Source: Vicugna pacos (taxonomy: Eukaryota > Chordata > Mammalia > Artiodactyla > Camelidae). Taken from it: DNA of 64,000 nucleotides. Of this stretch, positions 37,151 through 48,771 are shown one piece after another. Each line of letters opens with the position of its first letter. Position 1 is the first letter of the stretch. The position numbers and the translations under genes were made by a program. Location of the stretch: NCBI RefSeq assembly GCF_048564905.1, contig NC_132989.1, positions 100,356,257-100,420,256 of the forward strand, given 5' to 3'. A model generated the notes under the pieces. The model was not told where the DNA came from. It saw only the letters and a list, made by a program, of their open reading frames with translations, and searched no databases.

Positions 37151-38139
37151 TTTTTTAATAGGAAGTCAAAAATGCTTAGTTATGCCCAGGTGATATTATC
37201 ACAAATGGGTCCCATAGGTATAAAATATACATTTGCTTTAAATCTAAGCCATGGTAGCTCTCCACGTTGCCCAGCTTGCTGTGTATTTGAGCTTAATTCT
37301 TTTGAGTTGAGGAAATACTATGCCTTTCTTTTTTGGCCAATAAGAAAATCCACAAATGTAAGAATTTGGGGACTCATATGTATGTACTACATATTGTAGA
37401 AATAATTTCTTACTAGGTATTAGCTTGAAGAAGAAAATTATTCCACATTCTAAAAGAGCTTAAGAAAAATTGACTTGTTACTCATGGGGAGATCACACAC
37501 TTCTTGACTATTTTTTTTTTAAACTCTGTCTTCTATAATAAATTGTTTCTAAAATAAGACAAAAAAACAATGTTAAGTACATTCTTTATTCTACTGAAAT
37601 GAATTAGAGAAATATACTGAAAACTATTTTTAACAAACTTTAATTGCTTTTTCTCTTGTTTGGTGCCTGCATGGTATCTAGTGATAACTCTTTATTAAAT
37701 TAGCAGTTGCATTTTTAACACTGTCACTGACACTGCTGATTAAAACCAGAAAGAATAGCCATCACTTACTTCTGTAACTCAGAGACATTTGTCTGTGATT
37801 TTAACTTACGTTGGATTGGTGGTTTTAAATTGGTTAAATTGTTGAGGACATGCTGTTTGAGAAATCCAATATTTATAAAAAGAACAGCATTTTTTACTGA
37901 TAATGGTTTCTGAAAATATATTGAATAACAATAAATGGGCAAAAGATAACCTAGCAAGATAGCTAATATTATGTTTCTGAAGAATGAGAATGCATTTAAG
38001 TAAAAAGGTAACTTTTAAAGTAAATATTGCAAAATTCATAAGCTACACAGATGTTTGGGTGTGTCTATATGTCTAACAAGACCCATGTTATTTAATTAAT
38101 TTTGTAGACAATGTAGGAAAAGTTTTCAGAATTCTTGTT
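37151..38139. other. Unassigned DNA
   Basis: No recognised repeat, exon or RNA gene. Poly-T 37511-37519. Confidence 0.5.
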
Positions 38140-38385
38140 CTAGTATTAAATTCACCTGGATTCAGGTACTGGCTCATCTACTATTCAGCTGATCTTGGGT
38201 AACTTAAAACATTCAAAGCCTCAGTTTTCTGATCTAAAATTTTCATATAAGGCAACCTACGTCAAATAGAGTTTCTCAGGAATAAATTAGGTAATAATTC
38301 CTACAGAGAGTTTAGCAAACTTCATGAGAATTTGTAACACTTTGGAGCTATGATAATGAAGATCATCACAATGATGATCATGAAG
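38140..38385 (+). mobile_element. MIR SINE, nearly complete
   Basis: The order fits the MIR consensus: TCACCTGGATTCAGGTACTG, ATCTTGGGTAACTTAAAAC, AAGCCTCAGTTTTCTGATCTA, a GGAATAAATTAGGTAATAA-like part, then a decayed tail. It covers most of the tRNA-related region and core. Confidence 0.82.
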
Positions 38386-38781
38386 ATACTGGAAGAGGAA
38401 CAAGAAATAGCAGGGATGTTCACAGGTATAAGATTTCTAACCTGCCTTGAAAAGTAAATACAAAGATCCTAGAAAAAGTCCTTTGAAAACAAATTTCCTC
38501 CACTAGACATATTTTATTAACATATTTTTAAACACTTATAACTTGTTATGTGCGAAAATATTATGTACTAATTGGTGGAATAGGAACAAAAGAAGATAAT
38601 TTTTTTTCAAGGAAATTTCAAAGGAGTACATATAAAATTATTTAAAAATAGCTTTACTGAGATAAAATTCATGTACCATAAAGTCTATCTTTTTAAAGTG
38701 AGCAATGTAGTATTTTCTAGTATATTCATTGGGTTATACATCCATTACCATTGCCTAATTTTAAGATATTTTGCTTACCAC

Positions 38782-38798
38782 AAAAAGAATGAGTATGA
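38782..38798. repeat. Imperfect target-site duplication, left copy (SINE at 38799)
   Basis: AAAAAGAATGAGTATGA; 14 of 17 bases match 38960-38976. Confidence 0.75.
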
Positions 38799-38861
38799 GG
38801 CAGAGAGATAGTGCATGCTTAGCATGCTTGAGGTCCTGGGTTCAATCCCCAGTACCTTCTC

Positions 38862-38910
<49 letters not shown>

Positions 38911-38959
38911 ACCTAATTACCTATCCCCACCATAAATAAATTAATTAATTAATTAATTT
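38799..38959 (+). mobile_element. Camelid tRNA-derived SINE (Vic-1 type), copy 2
   Basis: The body GATAGTGCATGCTTAGCATGC, the B box GGTTCAATCC at 38839-38848 and CCCAGTACCTTCTC are followed by a long (AAAT)n array, then CCTAATTACCTATCCCC and a second (AATT)n run. The A-box end is decayed. Imperfect direct repeats flank it within the L1. Confidence 0.93.
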
Positions 38960-38976
38960 AAAAAAATTGGGTATGA
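38960..38976. repeat. Imperfect target-site duplication, right copy (SINE at 38799)
   Basis: AAAAAAATTGGGTATGA; three differences from 38782-38798. Confidence 0.75.
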
Positions 38977-39440
38977 CCTATTATAAGGTCGCTATAAGTG
39001 ACTCCCAGTATCTCCCTCCTGGTTCTCAAGCCCCTGAAAAATATTGACCTGCTTCCTGTCTCTACAGATTTGTCTATTCTGGACATTTCACATAAATGGT
39101 ATTATACAATGAGTGACATCTTGTGTCTGGCTGCTTTCACTCAGCACAATGTGTTTAAGTTTCATCCTTATTGTAGCATGTATCAATACTATATTTCCTT
39201 TTATGGCTGAGTAATATCCCACTATAGCTAGCTATACCACATATTGTTCATCCATTCATTAGCTGATGGTCATTTGCATTGTATCCATTATTTGGCTATT
39301 ATGAATAATGCTTCAATAAACATTTGTGTCCATGTCCTTCTGTGGACATGTATTTTCATTTCTCTTGGGTGTATACCTAGGAGTGGAATTGCTTGTTTAT
39401 ACAGCAACTCTACATTGTATGACATTCTACTAATTCTAAT

Positions 39441-40259
39441 TCAAATATCTAACCGTACATCTACTAATATTCTTTGAATTAAATGACTTAGCTGATAAAT
39501 AAATAAAAATATTGATAGCCTGTAATATCAACAGTAACAGGAATCAAAACTAATACTACGAATGGGGAAAGATGTGTCCTTGAGGAGCCTGAAGTCCTGT
39601 GTGTTGTAGGACAGATGGTGAACAGAAATGGCCCTTCAATGAAATTAGCTCTTCTCTCCATAAAGCAAAAATAGTTCCTGTGTTAAACAATACCTTTGGA
39701 TCTCTAAAAAAAGCATACTAATTTAGAGGATTTTTCCTTAGAATGCAGAGGAGAAATGGATATATACATTTATGATTCCTATAAAATTAAAAGTTATCAT
39801 TGCTTTACAATTTGTAATAGTTTAGTCATAAAACCCAAACAATGCAAAAGAAGTACAGAATTTCATAACATATATTGGAGAAACATAGTTAGAGATGCTT
39901 TGGAATACCAAACCTCCCATTTTTATATGGCATCAAATTCAAGAATATTCTACATGTAGTCTATTCCTTTTTTTTTTTCTTCCCCCTGTGGTGATGATTA
40001 TCTGTTCCCATATACTTCCTGACTCAGCAGTCTTCATCACACAATTCTGAAGGATACTTAATGATTTTCTTACTGGCTGGTCAGTTAAACCTTTTTGTAA
40101 CCTTAGATGTGGAGTGCTGATGGATATTGCCAGACTTGATAGCTCTGGGCACAGTATCATCTCTGGTCCATATGGAGCCCTCCTCTTTATCTGTCTCTTT
40201 GCTTTTTATCTATCCCATTTGTCCCCATTTATTACCTCATTAACTCCTTCCCATAGGCA
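39441..40259. other. Unassigned DNA
   Basis: Poly-T at about 39968-39979 followed by a less AT-rich stretch to 40200 could be an antisense retrocopy with its tail, but I recognise no parent gene. Confidence 0.45.
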
Positions 40260-40860
40260 GTTATTCTAATGTGCTTAAAGTTCATCTTTTTGTCTGTATT
40301 TTTTCTTGACATTTTTATTGCTTTTTTGTGTATGTGTGCTTTTAACTTTGCAGAAATGGCTTCTTACATATTTTACTCTGTTTCTTACTTTTTTTCAATC
40401 AGTATTATGACTTTTGGAGAATTCATGTTGCTATTGTACATTTAGCCTATTGCTTCTAACTACCGCATAGCACTTACCTAGATGACATACATCTACATGT
40501 TTTACCTGGTAATTTTTCTCATGATAGACAGATCACTAACTCTTCATCAACACAACAGTATCCACACATTACTCCGCACACATTAGTAATGGCAACATAT
40601 TAATATGAACATCCTTATACACTTCCCCTTTCAGACCAGTGTGAACATTTCTCTGGGACATATAGCTAGAACAGAATATCTGAGTTACAGTTTATACAGA
40701 TATTTAACTTACCTAAGTAGTGCCAGATTACTCATGAAAATGGCTACACATCAATCTAGACTCAGCCAGCAGTCCACGAAGAATACTAGATAACCCAAAT
40801 CCCATCTCCTACCAATTGGCATTATTCAGTTTTCTAATTATTTTCAGCCTAACTTGGTGT
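40260..40860 (-). mobile_element. Old L1ME-like 3' fragment
   Basis: The antisense order TTCTCTGGGACATATAGCTAG, ATATTTAACTTACCTAAGTAG and TGCCAGATTACTC fits the L1ME 3' end (tctctagggtatatacctagg, tttaactttactaggtattgccaaatt). The left part is weakly supported. Confidence 0.58.
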
Positions 40861-40883
40861 AAAGGGAAATCCCATTGTTCTTA

Positions 40884-40948
40884 TTTTTCAGGTTAATAAT
40901 AAATTTTTATTTTTTTTTCAGGTTAATAATATTTTTCAGGTTAATAAT
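40884..40948. repeat. Three copies of TTTTTCAGGTTAATAAT
   Basis: Identical 17-base copies at 40884-40900, 40914-40930 and 40932-40948, separated by 13 and 1 bases of T/A-rich sequence. A small local tandem duplication. Confidence 0.95.
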
Positions 40949-41721
40949 AAATACAAGCATTTCTTTCTTGCCTTTTGGGTTTTCTCTTTCCTAAAATGCT
41001 TACTCATATTTCTATCAACAATAGTTTCTATATTCTTAAAAAGAAGATAAATTGTTTTTTCTACAAAGTCAGAACTGTTTGTTCCTGTTTGTACTGATGT
41101 GCAAAGGGATCCCGTATATCATACTAGGATTGACCCTATTCTTTGGAAGTATTTAAGCATGAGTTCTTTATGTCAAAGTTCAGTCCTGGCCTTACTTTTC
41201 AAATAAAATTCATATTAACATAATCAGAAGATAGTACCATAATCTATTAACTGGTCAAAGATATATACCTCAGTTCGGGTTAAAATGAGCTTGGAGATTT
41301 TTACTGAGGAATTGAATTGATTGAGTCCACTTTCCCATCTTTTTATATGGAAAACTTGCTGAAAATAGCTATTACAGGCTGATTCTGGAGAATGAAGTAT
41401 ATTAAAAATATTAGATGTCAGAAAAAGAAAAATATATATTTCATTTCTTCTCCATTTCTATAATTTCAATTTACTCCATATATAGGACAGTATTAATTTT
41501 AAAATTCTCTGTAATATAGTCCTATCTGCTATAACTAATTCTGTTTAAAATGCAGATAAATGTTAAAGGGATTAAAGAGCTTCTCTCATCTAATTCAATT
41601 CCTTTGCCCTCTATTACCAAAGAAATTTGTGTTGTTTTAAAACAACTTTTAAAAAGTATAGAAATAAAAAAAAATTGCTCATACATATACAATAAGTTAC
41701 TGTAAATGGAAGACATTATGA
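40949..41721. other. Unassigned DNA
   Basis: No recognised element or exon. Confidence 0.5.
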
Positions 41722-41980
41722 CATCAGAAGTCTGAAATCAAGATGCCAGCAGGGCTGTATTCCCTTAGAGGTCTAGGGGAGCTTTAGCTCTTGCCTCTTT
41801 CAGCCTGAGGGCCCCTGGCATTCCTTTGTTTGTGGCTGCATAACTCTAATTTCTGCCTTCATCTTCACATGTCTTTTTTCCCTCTGTGTTTCTTCTCAGT
41901 GTGTCTCTTATATCAATGCTTGTCTTTGGATTTAGGATCCAACTGGATAACAGGATGACTTCATCTTGAGATCCTTAATT

Positions 41981-41992
41981 TAATTACATCTT
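41981..41992. repeat. Perfect target-site duplication, left copy
   Basis: TAATTACATCTT, identical to 42189-42200; both are MLT1 sequence. Confidence 0.95.
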
Positions 41993-42188
41993 TTTTTTTA
42001 ATTGAAGTATAGTCAGTTTATAATGTGTCAATTTCTGGTGTACAGTGTAATGTTTCAGTCATACATATACATACATATATTCATTGTCATATACTTTTTC
42101 ATTATAAGTTACTACAAGATAGTGAATATACTTCCCTGTGCTATACAGAAGAAACTTGTTGTTTATCTATTTTATATATAGTAGTTAG
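41993..42188 (-). mobile_element. Cetartiodactyl-type L1 3' tail, 5'-truncated (196 bp)
   Basis: It starts with a T run (the poly-A tail on the minus strand). Then come AATTGAAGTATAGTCAGTTT, ATTTCTGGTGTACAGTGTAA, ACTACAAGATAGTGAATATAC and CTTCCCTGTGCTATACAG, the antisense of the L1 3' UTR. It is bounded by a perfect 12-base target-site duplication, a textbook severely 5'-truncated L1 insertion. Confidence 0.95.
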
Positions 42189-42200
42189 TAATTACATCTT
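42189..42200. repeat. Perfect target-site duplication, right copy
   Basis: TAATTACATCTT, identical to 41981-41992. Confidence 0.95.
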
Positions 42201-42256
42201 AAAGATCCTTTTTCAAGTTGAAGTTGTATTCACATATTGCAGGGATTAGGTAGCAG

Positions 42257-42260
<4 letters not shown>

Positions 42261-42287
<27 letters not shown>

Positions 42288-42288
42288 T
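42261..42288. repeat. (TA)n microsatellite
   Basis: About thirteen TA units directly after the MLT1 remnant. Confidence 0.95.
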
Positions 42289-42294
42289 TCACTC

Positions 42295-42640
42295 GCTTCA
42301 ATCACTATGTTAATCTCCAAGACCATGGATTTGTTTTTTCTTTTAATAAAAGTTATGTAAATGAAATCACACTTTATGTACTCCTTTGTGGGTGACTTTT
42401 TTCACAAGATTTTATATGCAAAAGTTTTTATCATGTTGCTTCATGGAGAATCAGCATATTCATTTTCATTGCTAAGTAATGTTCAATTTTATGAAAACAA
42501 CACAAATAATATATACATTTTTTTCTTAATGAACATTTGAGTTGTGTCCAGATTAGGGTATTATAAACATTATTGTAATGACCATTCTCATTTTCTTGAA
42601 CATAAAAACAGTTTTTACTTTCCAAAGACCAGAATATGTT
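42295..42640 (-). mobile_element. Probable old L1 3' fragment
   Basis: The antisense phrases TTATGTAAATGAAATCACAC, CATTGCTAAGTAATGTTCA and TTGAGTTGTGTCCAGATTAGG loosely follow the L1M 3' end order. Divergence is high. Confidence 0.45.
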
Positions 42641-43735
42641 AATTCTTAAATCTTTGAATTCTCAGTTTGTTTCTGTTATTTACTGTTTCATTTGCCTTTC
42701 ACTCATTTATTACTGCATATACTATACTTAGAATTTTTGATCAAAAGGGAGATATAGGTAAAGTTTCAAATATAACTTGAGCTATGTTATCTTTTTTCCA
42801 GAGTTGGTTACATTTGACTCTGATGGTAGGTAGGATACTAATTCCAATGAGATATTCAACTAATTCAAGTCTAAGACTTTTTGTTTCTTTTCTTTACTGT
42901 AAGTTTTAGTCTTTAAATGTCCCTACTGAAAGTTTAAGGTATTTACCAGACTGCGTGTCCTTACTGGACCTCAAAGAATATTAATTAATTATTAATTCTG
43001 CGATACACAAAATAACTTTTGGAATCTGCTCAGCTTCTCAATCTCTGTTCCCCTAGTGCTACACAGGGAAAGAACTGCATAATGCCCAGTTCACTCGTAT
43101 TTCTCACTTCTCTAAAGCCTTGTCTCCTCAGTTAGTTTCTGTCTTAGTAGATCTTTAGTGCATTTATATATATATGCCTGATTTTCAAGTTTATTCTTAA
43201 AGTGGTCTGGTGTTTGATATTTTTATAACTAGAAGTCAGAAACCTTCCAGCAACTTTAAATCATAAAGCAATTGCAATTCAGTAATTAGAATGTTCAAAC
43301 CAAGATATTATTCAAAATGCTGAATTTGATTTATCATTAAATATTTTCCCCCTGAACAGTTTGGACCTGCTTCAGGCTGGAAGTTTGCTATGATTAAACG
43401 GGTCTTTATTCTTCTGCTCCTCTTTCTTCCTGCTCATTGCTTCCCCTGCTTGCTTCCTGCTAACCTTCTGTTTAGATTCTGGCCAGGCAAAGGAGAGGAG
43501 AGAAGGTAAATGTACATATTTTGTTTATTATCTATCAAGAAATACAAATGATGTTTGTGCTCCTTGACAACAACAAATAAACATAAAAATAAACAGGAAG
43601 ATAAGAAATCCAAATCCTAAACCACTGAGAAAAAACTTAGAAAAGAATCTCATCATCTTTAAAAAGACAAATCATATACTATTAGTGATATTAATATGTT
43701 AGCAAACATGACACTTAAAAATTTTTACCCAATTC
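42641..43735. other. Unassigned DNA with one weak microexon-like site
   Basis: No repeat is recognised. A strong pyrimidine tract ending in TTTAG at 43475 and a GTAAAT at 43506 bracket a 30-base stretch (see findings). No transcript evidence can be drawn from the sequence alone. Confidence 0.4.
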
Positions 43736-44005
43736 TTTTTTTTTCAGTGTTATTGAGAAATCACTAACATACATCACTATATAAATTTATGGTGTGCAAT
43801 ATGATGGTTTGATTTACATATACTGTGAAATGATTACAATAGGTTTAGTTAAATGTCCATCATCTCATACAGATACAATAAAAGAAAAGAAAAAATTCTC
43901 CTTGTGATGAGAACTCTCAGGAGCTACTCTCTTAACAGGTGTCCTATGTATCATACAACAGCGTTAGCTATAATCATCATGTTGTACATTATATCCCTTA
44001 CTGCC
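43736..44005 (-). mobile_element. L1 3' end fragment (L1MA or cetartiodactyl type)
   Basis: A T run is followed by AGTGTTATTGAGAAATCAC, GTGTGCAATATGATGGTTTG, AATAGGTTTAGTTAAATGTCC, TTGTGATGAGAACTCTCAGG and CATGTTGTACATTATATCCC: antisense of an L1 3' UTR in order. No convincing target-site duplication is seen. Confidence 0.85.
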
Positions 44006-46499
44006 ATTTTAATCTCTTCCAAATAAGATGAGAAGAAAAATGTTACTTTTCTCATTTCTTTAAACAACCATCAACAACAACACACACACACAAATGCCAC
44101 AACAAAGAATATACTTAAATGTCATAGCTTGTGAAACACAATTCTGGATGTGAGTTAAAATAGAAAATAGAAAAAAAATTAAGTAGTTGTGTGCATAATT
44201 TAACAGAACCCATGGAAGAGAAATTTTTCTGCCTAACAAAAATTTGTGCTTGCTCTTTCGTAACAGACTCGTGTCTCTCAAAGGGGCTGTGCAATCAGAC
44301 TATCTTCCCATTCCCTCTAGTATATAGCGTGGCCATGCAGTTAGTTCTCAGCCTTAGAGAGCAAGACATAGTGCTGACCGCTAATTCCAGGAGAAAGCTT
44401 TAGGAAAGCACTGTTCTGCTCCATACACTTTACTCCACTGCACCAGCTGGTACCACGAGATCTAGGAGTTGACAAGTCCACAGCAAGCAACCTGGACTCC
44501 AGAAGCATAATATGACAGAAAGGTGACTGCTTAGGTACAGTAGACTTGAAATGTTGACCGAGATAAAGTTTTTATTTATAAACTGGTGAAATTGAATAGT
44601 TGTCATAGAAGCATGCATTATAGTAACTAAAACAATATATAAAGTCTATTTTCTATGTAAATTTAATATTTTACTTAAACATATGTACAGAATATCTTAT
44701 CTGACCTTTACAGACAAATATGCTTTGGCCTTTACTGCATTTTAGATTTCGGAAGCTTGTGTATACTCCATAATAAGCAGCTTTTACAAGTAATCTGTGG
44801 AAGCATTTGCAATGTATTTATTGAAGTTTAGATTCTTCTGCTATCAACATTATTTTGAATGTATGGTATTATGGATTTTGTACAATATAAGGTGCAAAAT
44901 CCAGAGACTGAAAAACAACAAGTAATTTTCCCATAATTAGAATTTATGCATGATAGGAAGGAGTGGAAATGATACAAAAGGTTAAGTTCTAAGTACTTTT
45001 ATCTAATGGAAAGACCAAGCTAAGTAACATGCTTTATATAGTGAGTTTGAGAAATCAAAGCTTAATAATGCTAAAATGTTTAGATAACTGAAATGCTGAA
45101 TATATATTAAAACTTGGATAAAAACATTTAAAAACGTAATAACAGGCAATGATTGAAATAGTTTTAAAAGTTTTTTTTTTCTTTTTTATCTTCATATGGT
45201 TAAATGATTGAACAATGAAAACTATGGTAAGGAAAAATTCAATTGTATTAGAAAAAAATCTCTTTTTATATTTATATAATTAATCCCTAATTTGTTCTCT
45301 GAATCAATATAATAAAGTGTTAACTTTAAGCAATTTGCTTATAAAAGACTAAGCATTATCAGCAATACATATTAAAAGCCATGAAATAAGCATGAGACTA
45401 TTTCATTACATATCACACTGGGACTAATATAGCATAGTACAAAAGAAAAAAAAAACAAGTTCTAGCTTGTGGTCAATGAAAGGAGGGAATCCAGAAATAA
45501 GCTTTCTAAATTGACTTAAAATCATTTTGAAACAGGAATTACCAATCTATTCTTACATTACATCTCCTACATTTTAAATGTCTTTCTGTTCTAGCAAGTT
45601 TCAACTTATTCTCCACATATTTCTGCTAAATGTCATTGCATCTGAGAAACTAATTTTGGTCACTACCATTGCATGGTATTCTATTCCAACCCTGTCATCA
45701 AATCAAATTCCTTTCAACTTTCCTGATAATAGTTGAAAGTTGGATTATACTTTTATCTCATTCCTGGATGCTTGGCAGTTTGAGCATTTGAAATATAATT
45801 CAGACAATGACTGCTTGATACTGGATATGGATGAAGTATTAATATCTAGGCCTTTAATTTCTAAACTTTTAAATCTATCTCAAAGTTGTATTAGATATTT
45901 TCTGCCTGATAGTATTCTATACACTCATAGTAGACCTGCCATAATCACCAAATAATCAAAAGTTTTTAATAAAATGAAATTTTATATATTTTTTTAGTTG
46001 CTAGGTATATCATGATTTTATAGGTCATGCAAACTATTAGAAATACTTATATACCTTCCAAACTATTAGCAAAAATGTTTGTGGTGGTATTCTTATTTGA
46101 AATTTATACTGTATCACTGAACATAAGCAACATCATTTGTCCTATTATCAGACACAAGTATTAAGAGATTATTTAAGTACTAGTTTGTTGTAAACAAATG
46201 AAGATGTCACATAGAAGAGTACTGATTTTTAAGAAATCATTTATATATATGCATATTGATAATAAGCTATTAAAATATATTTTCATATTTAACATTTATC
46301 TAGATATTTACCGACCAAAAATTAACCTAATCAGAAGTGCACTTTTCTTCATGGTTGGTGTTAGTCATATGGGTTCCAAACACGAATATACTGTTAAATA
46401 TATTACAAGTATTATTGTTCCATCTCAATTTTTTAGAAAAATTAATTTCTTACTTCTAATTACAGATATGTTATAATCCAACTAAAATTTTTCTTTAAC
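44006..46499. other. Unassigned DNA
   Basis: A short AC run lies at about 44080-44092. No recognisable repeat, exon or RNA gene; frames up to 92 codons have no domain. Confidence 0.5.
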
Positions 46500-46513
46500 A
46501 GTATAATGATCTC
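46500..46513. repeat. Target-site duplication, left copy (L1 at 46514)
   Basis: AGTATAATGATCTC; one difference from 46913-46926. Confidence 0.9.
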
Positions 46514-46912
46514 ATTATACTAAGCAAAGTAAGCCAGAAAGAGAGTGAAAAATATCATATGATCTCACTTATAAGTGGAATCTTAAAAAAAAAGAAAAGG
46601 ACACATATGAACTTATTTACAAAACAGAGACAGACTCACAGACATAGACAACGAACTTATAGTTACTATGGAGGGAAAAAGGGTGAGAAGGGATAAATTG
46701 GGAGTCTGGGATTTGCAGAAACTAAATACTATATATAAAATAGATAAATAATAAGCTTCTACTGTATAGCACAGGGAATTATATTCAATATCTTGAAATA
46801 GTCTGTAATGAAAAAGAATATGAAAAGGAATATATATATGTATAACTGAATCACTATGCTGTACACCAAAAATTAACACAACATTGTAAGTAGACTATAC
46901 TTCAATTAGAAA
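46514..46912 (+). mobile_element. Cetartiodactyl-type L1 3' end, 5'-truncated (399 bp)
   Basis: Sense L1 3' sequence: CTAAGCAAAGTAAGCCAGAA, TATCATATGATCTCACTTAT, ACAGAGACAGACTCACAGAC, CTACTGTATAGCACAGGGAA, TGCTGTACACCAAAAATTAAC and a short decayed tail CTTCAATTAGAAA. Direct repeats of 14 bases with one mismatch flank it. The 88-codon minus-strand frame inside is an antisense artefact. Confidence 0.94.
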
Positions 46913-46926
46913 AGTGTAATGATCTC
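46913..46926. repeat. Target-site duplication, right copy (L1 at 46514)
   Basis: AGTGTAATGATCTC; one difference from 46500-46513. Confidence 0.9.
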
Positions 46927-47021
46927 CAACTATAATATATAAGGAGATTTTCAAAACTTTAACTTGTTTTATGAATAAGTAATGTGAGAAGCAAAAAAAA
47001 GTTCTTAATTCTGATTTAAAT

Positions 47022-47055
<34 letters not shown>

Positions 47056-47090
47056 ACACATACATACATATATATATACACATATATATT
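47022..47090. repeat. Compound TA/CA microsatellite
   Basis: About twelve TA units, then CACATA/CATA units, then TATATATA again. Confidence 0.95.
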
Positions 47091-48771
47091 TTGCTACCAA
47101 CCTTACCTTACTATTATTATAATACAAATATAACTAGCCCTTTCAAAGGCTGCCTCTTTAGCTGTTTGAACAAAAAAGAAGGCTACTCCTTTTGTTTACA
47201 TCTGCTACCTATTCTCCCAGATGGACAGGCTGTCCTGGTTGGTAAATAAGCAGATCTACATTCGTATTTTTATCTAAACATTTTAAACTTTCTAACATGC
47301 TATCTGACCCTCCTGGTTTGCTTTTCAGTGTAACACTGCAATTTTCGTGTCTTTTTCTTTTCACAGAGAGTTTATACTTTAGTAATAAATGAAGAAAAAA
47401 ATATACCTGTTTGGTTTCCGAAGCTACCCAGCCTACTTGAATGCTCCAAGGGCAAAAGTTTCATGAACTCTTATACAAATCACCATGTTGAAGAAAATTA
47501 AGCTGAACATTTGAGAACTATTTCTAAAATCTATTGGCTTTGAACTATTAGAGCCTATCTAATTAAAGTTTTAGTTAAATGTATAATGATTAAGAAATAG
47601 TCATTTTAATTTAATCTGCTTTTCAAGGTTAATAGGGCACATTTATTTTTAAATGAAAATTTAAACGAAATTGCTCGTAGCAACATTATTCATTATCACA
47701 ATAAAAGATAGTTCTTATATTATGCATCAAAGCTACTTCTTATATTGTACATCCTTCCTGGGAGGTCAAAGATTTTAGAGGCACTATCTTGCTATTACTT
47801 CTAGGTTTTTAATAAAATTAAAATAGGCTACAGATTTAAGCAAAATAAAAACACAATTTCCAGTCTTAATGATAAGAAATACAAAATCTATAACATTTTG
47901 ACAAAAGTCTCTTTAATCTCTTAAATAGCTTTTTATTTAATTACCTTTTCTATTAGCTCTTTTGTCTATCATTTGGTTTTCAAAAACAAAGGTAGAAAGA
48001 GGTAGGTAAAGTTAAAAGTCACTTTTTCCCCTTTCCAAGAGTTTTTATTCCTTCTGGCCCCATCATTTCCTGTCCTTATTTTAAATGCTTTTTGTGGATG
48101 TTGTGTGGGATGTCCCCACATTATTAAGATAGATGTTGAGGACTCAGCAGTTGACCTAAAGCATTACAAAATGCAAGTCTGGATTGTAAAAATGGCTAGA
48201 TCTGCAAAATACTTGCCATTTTCTTTCTGTTAATCTATTTCTCTCCAGTTGATAAAAATACATCCTAGAAAAATTATATATGGAAAAATTTATTTTTTTT
48301 CTGCAACATGCAGGAAGATAACATAAGGATTTAGTGAGTTAAGGAACTGAAACAGGCAATATCCACCAAATAGAAAAATAGTTTCTTTTTACTGACTGGA
48401 ATTCCTTTCTTTCTTAAAAATAGTGATCAGATATCTACTTCAATAGTTTATAATTTGTTTTAGATATTCAGTGTGAATCATTCAATATACATATACAGTT
48501 TCAATTTATTAGAATCTAAATCAACTATTTTAATACAATTAGAACCAGAAATTTTAGTAAATTAATAAAAAGCAATCACTGAGAAACTTCATCTCATTCA
48601 CTGCTTTCTTAGACTAATGTAAATGTTCAGTTTTACTTCCCATTAATATTTTGGCTAAATAACAGTACTATCTTCTGAAAATTTTGGCATGGGTTCCAAT
48701 GTACCTGATGTTTCCTTCTTCATTCTGGAGTGCAGAAGACAACTTCTAGAACTTTAGAAAAATGCAGAGCA
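47091..48771. other. Unassigned DNA
   Basis: No recognised element. A pyrimidine-rich TCTTTTTCTTTTCACAG near 47350 looks like a splice acceptor in isolation, but no donor or frame supports it. Confidence 0.5.

Larger units (their letters stand above)
38640..39440 (-). mobile_element. Old L1 (L1M type) 3' end, split by a SINE
   Basis: Antisense L1M 3' UTR and ORF2 end: AGCTTTACTGAGATAAAATTC, GTAGCATGTATCAATACTAT, TTATGGCTGAGTAATATCCC and TGGGTGTATACCTAGGAGTGG. A camelid SINE interrupts it at 38799-38959. Any frame in it is antisense and meaningless. Confidence 0.9.
41722..42260 (-). mobile_element. MLT1 (MLT1A/B-like) MaLR LTR fossil, split by L1
   Basis: The antisense MLT1 order is clear on both sides of an insertion. 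Left part to 41992: AGAAGTCTGAAATCAAGATG, CATTCCTTTGTTTGTGGCTG, CTGCCTTCATCTTCACATGT, TTAATTTAATTACATC. Right part from 42189: AATTACATCTTAAAGATCC then TTCAAGTTGAAGTTGTATTC. It is an ancient solitary LTR in which the L1 of 41993-42188 later landed. Confidence 0.87.

Noticed and set aside
47330-47460. Strong acceptor-like TTTTCTTTTCACAG
   Set aside because: Stops soon follow in the frames examined and no donor is in a sensible position.
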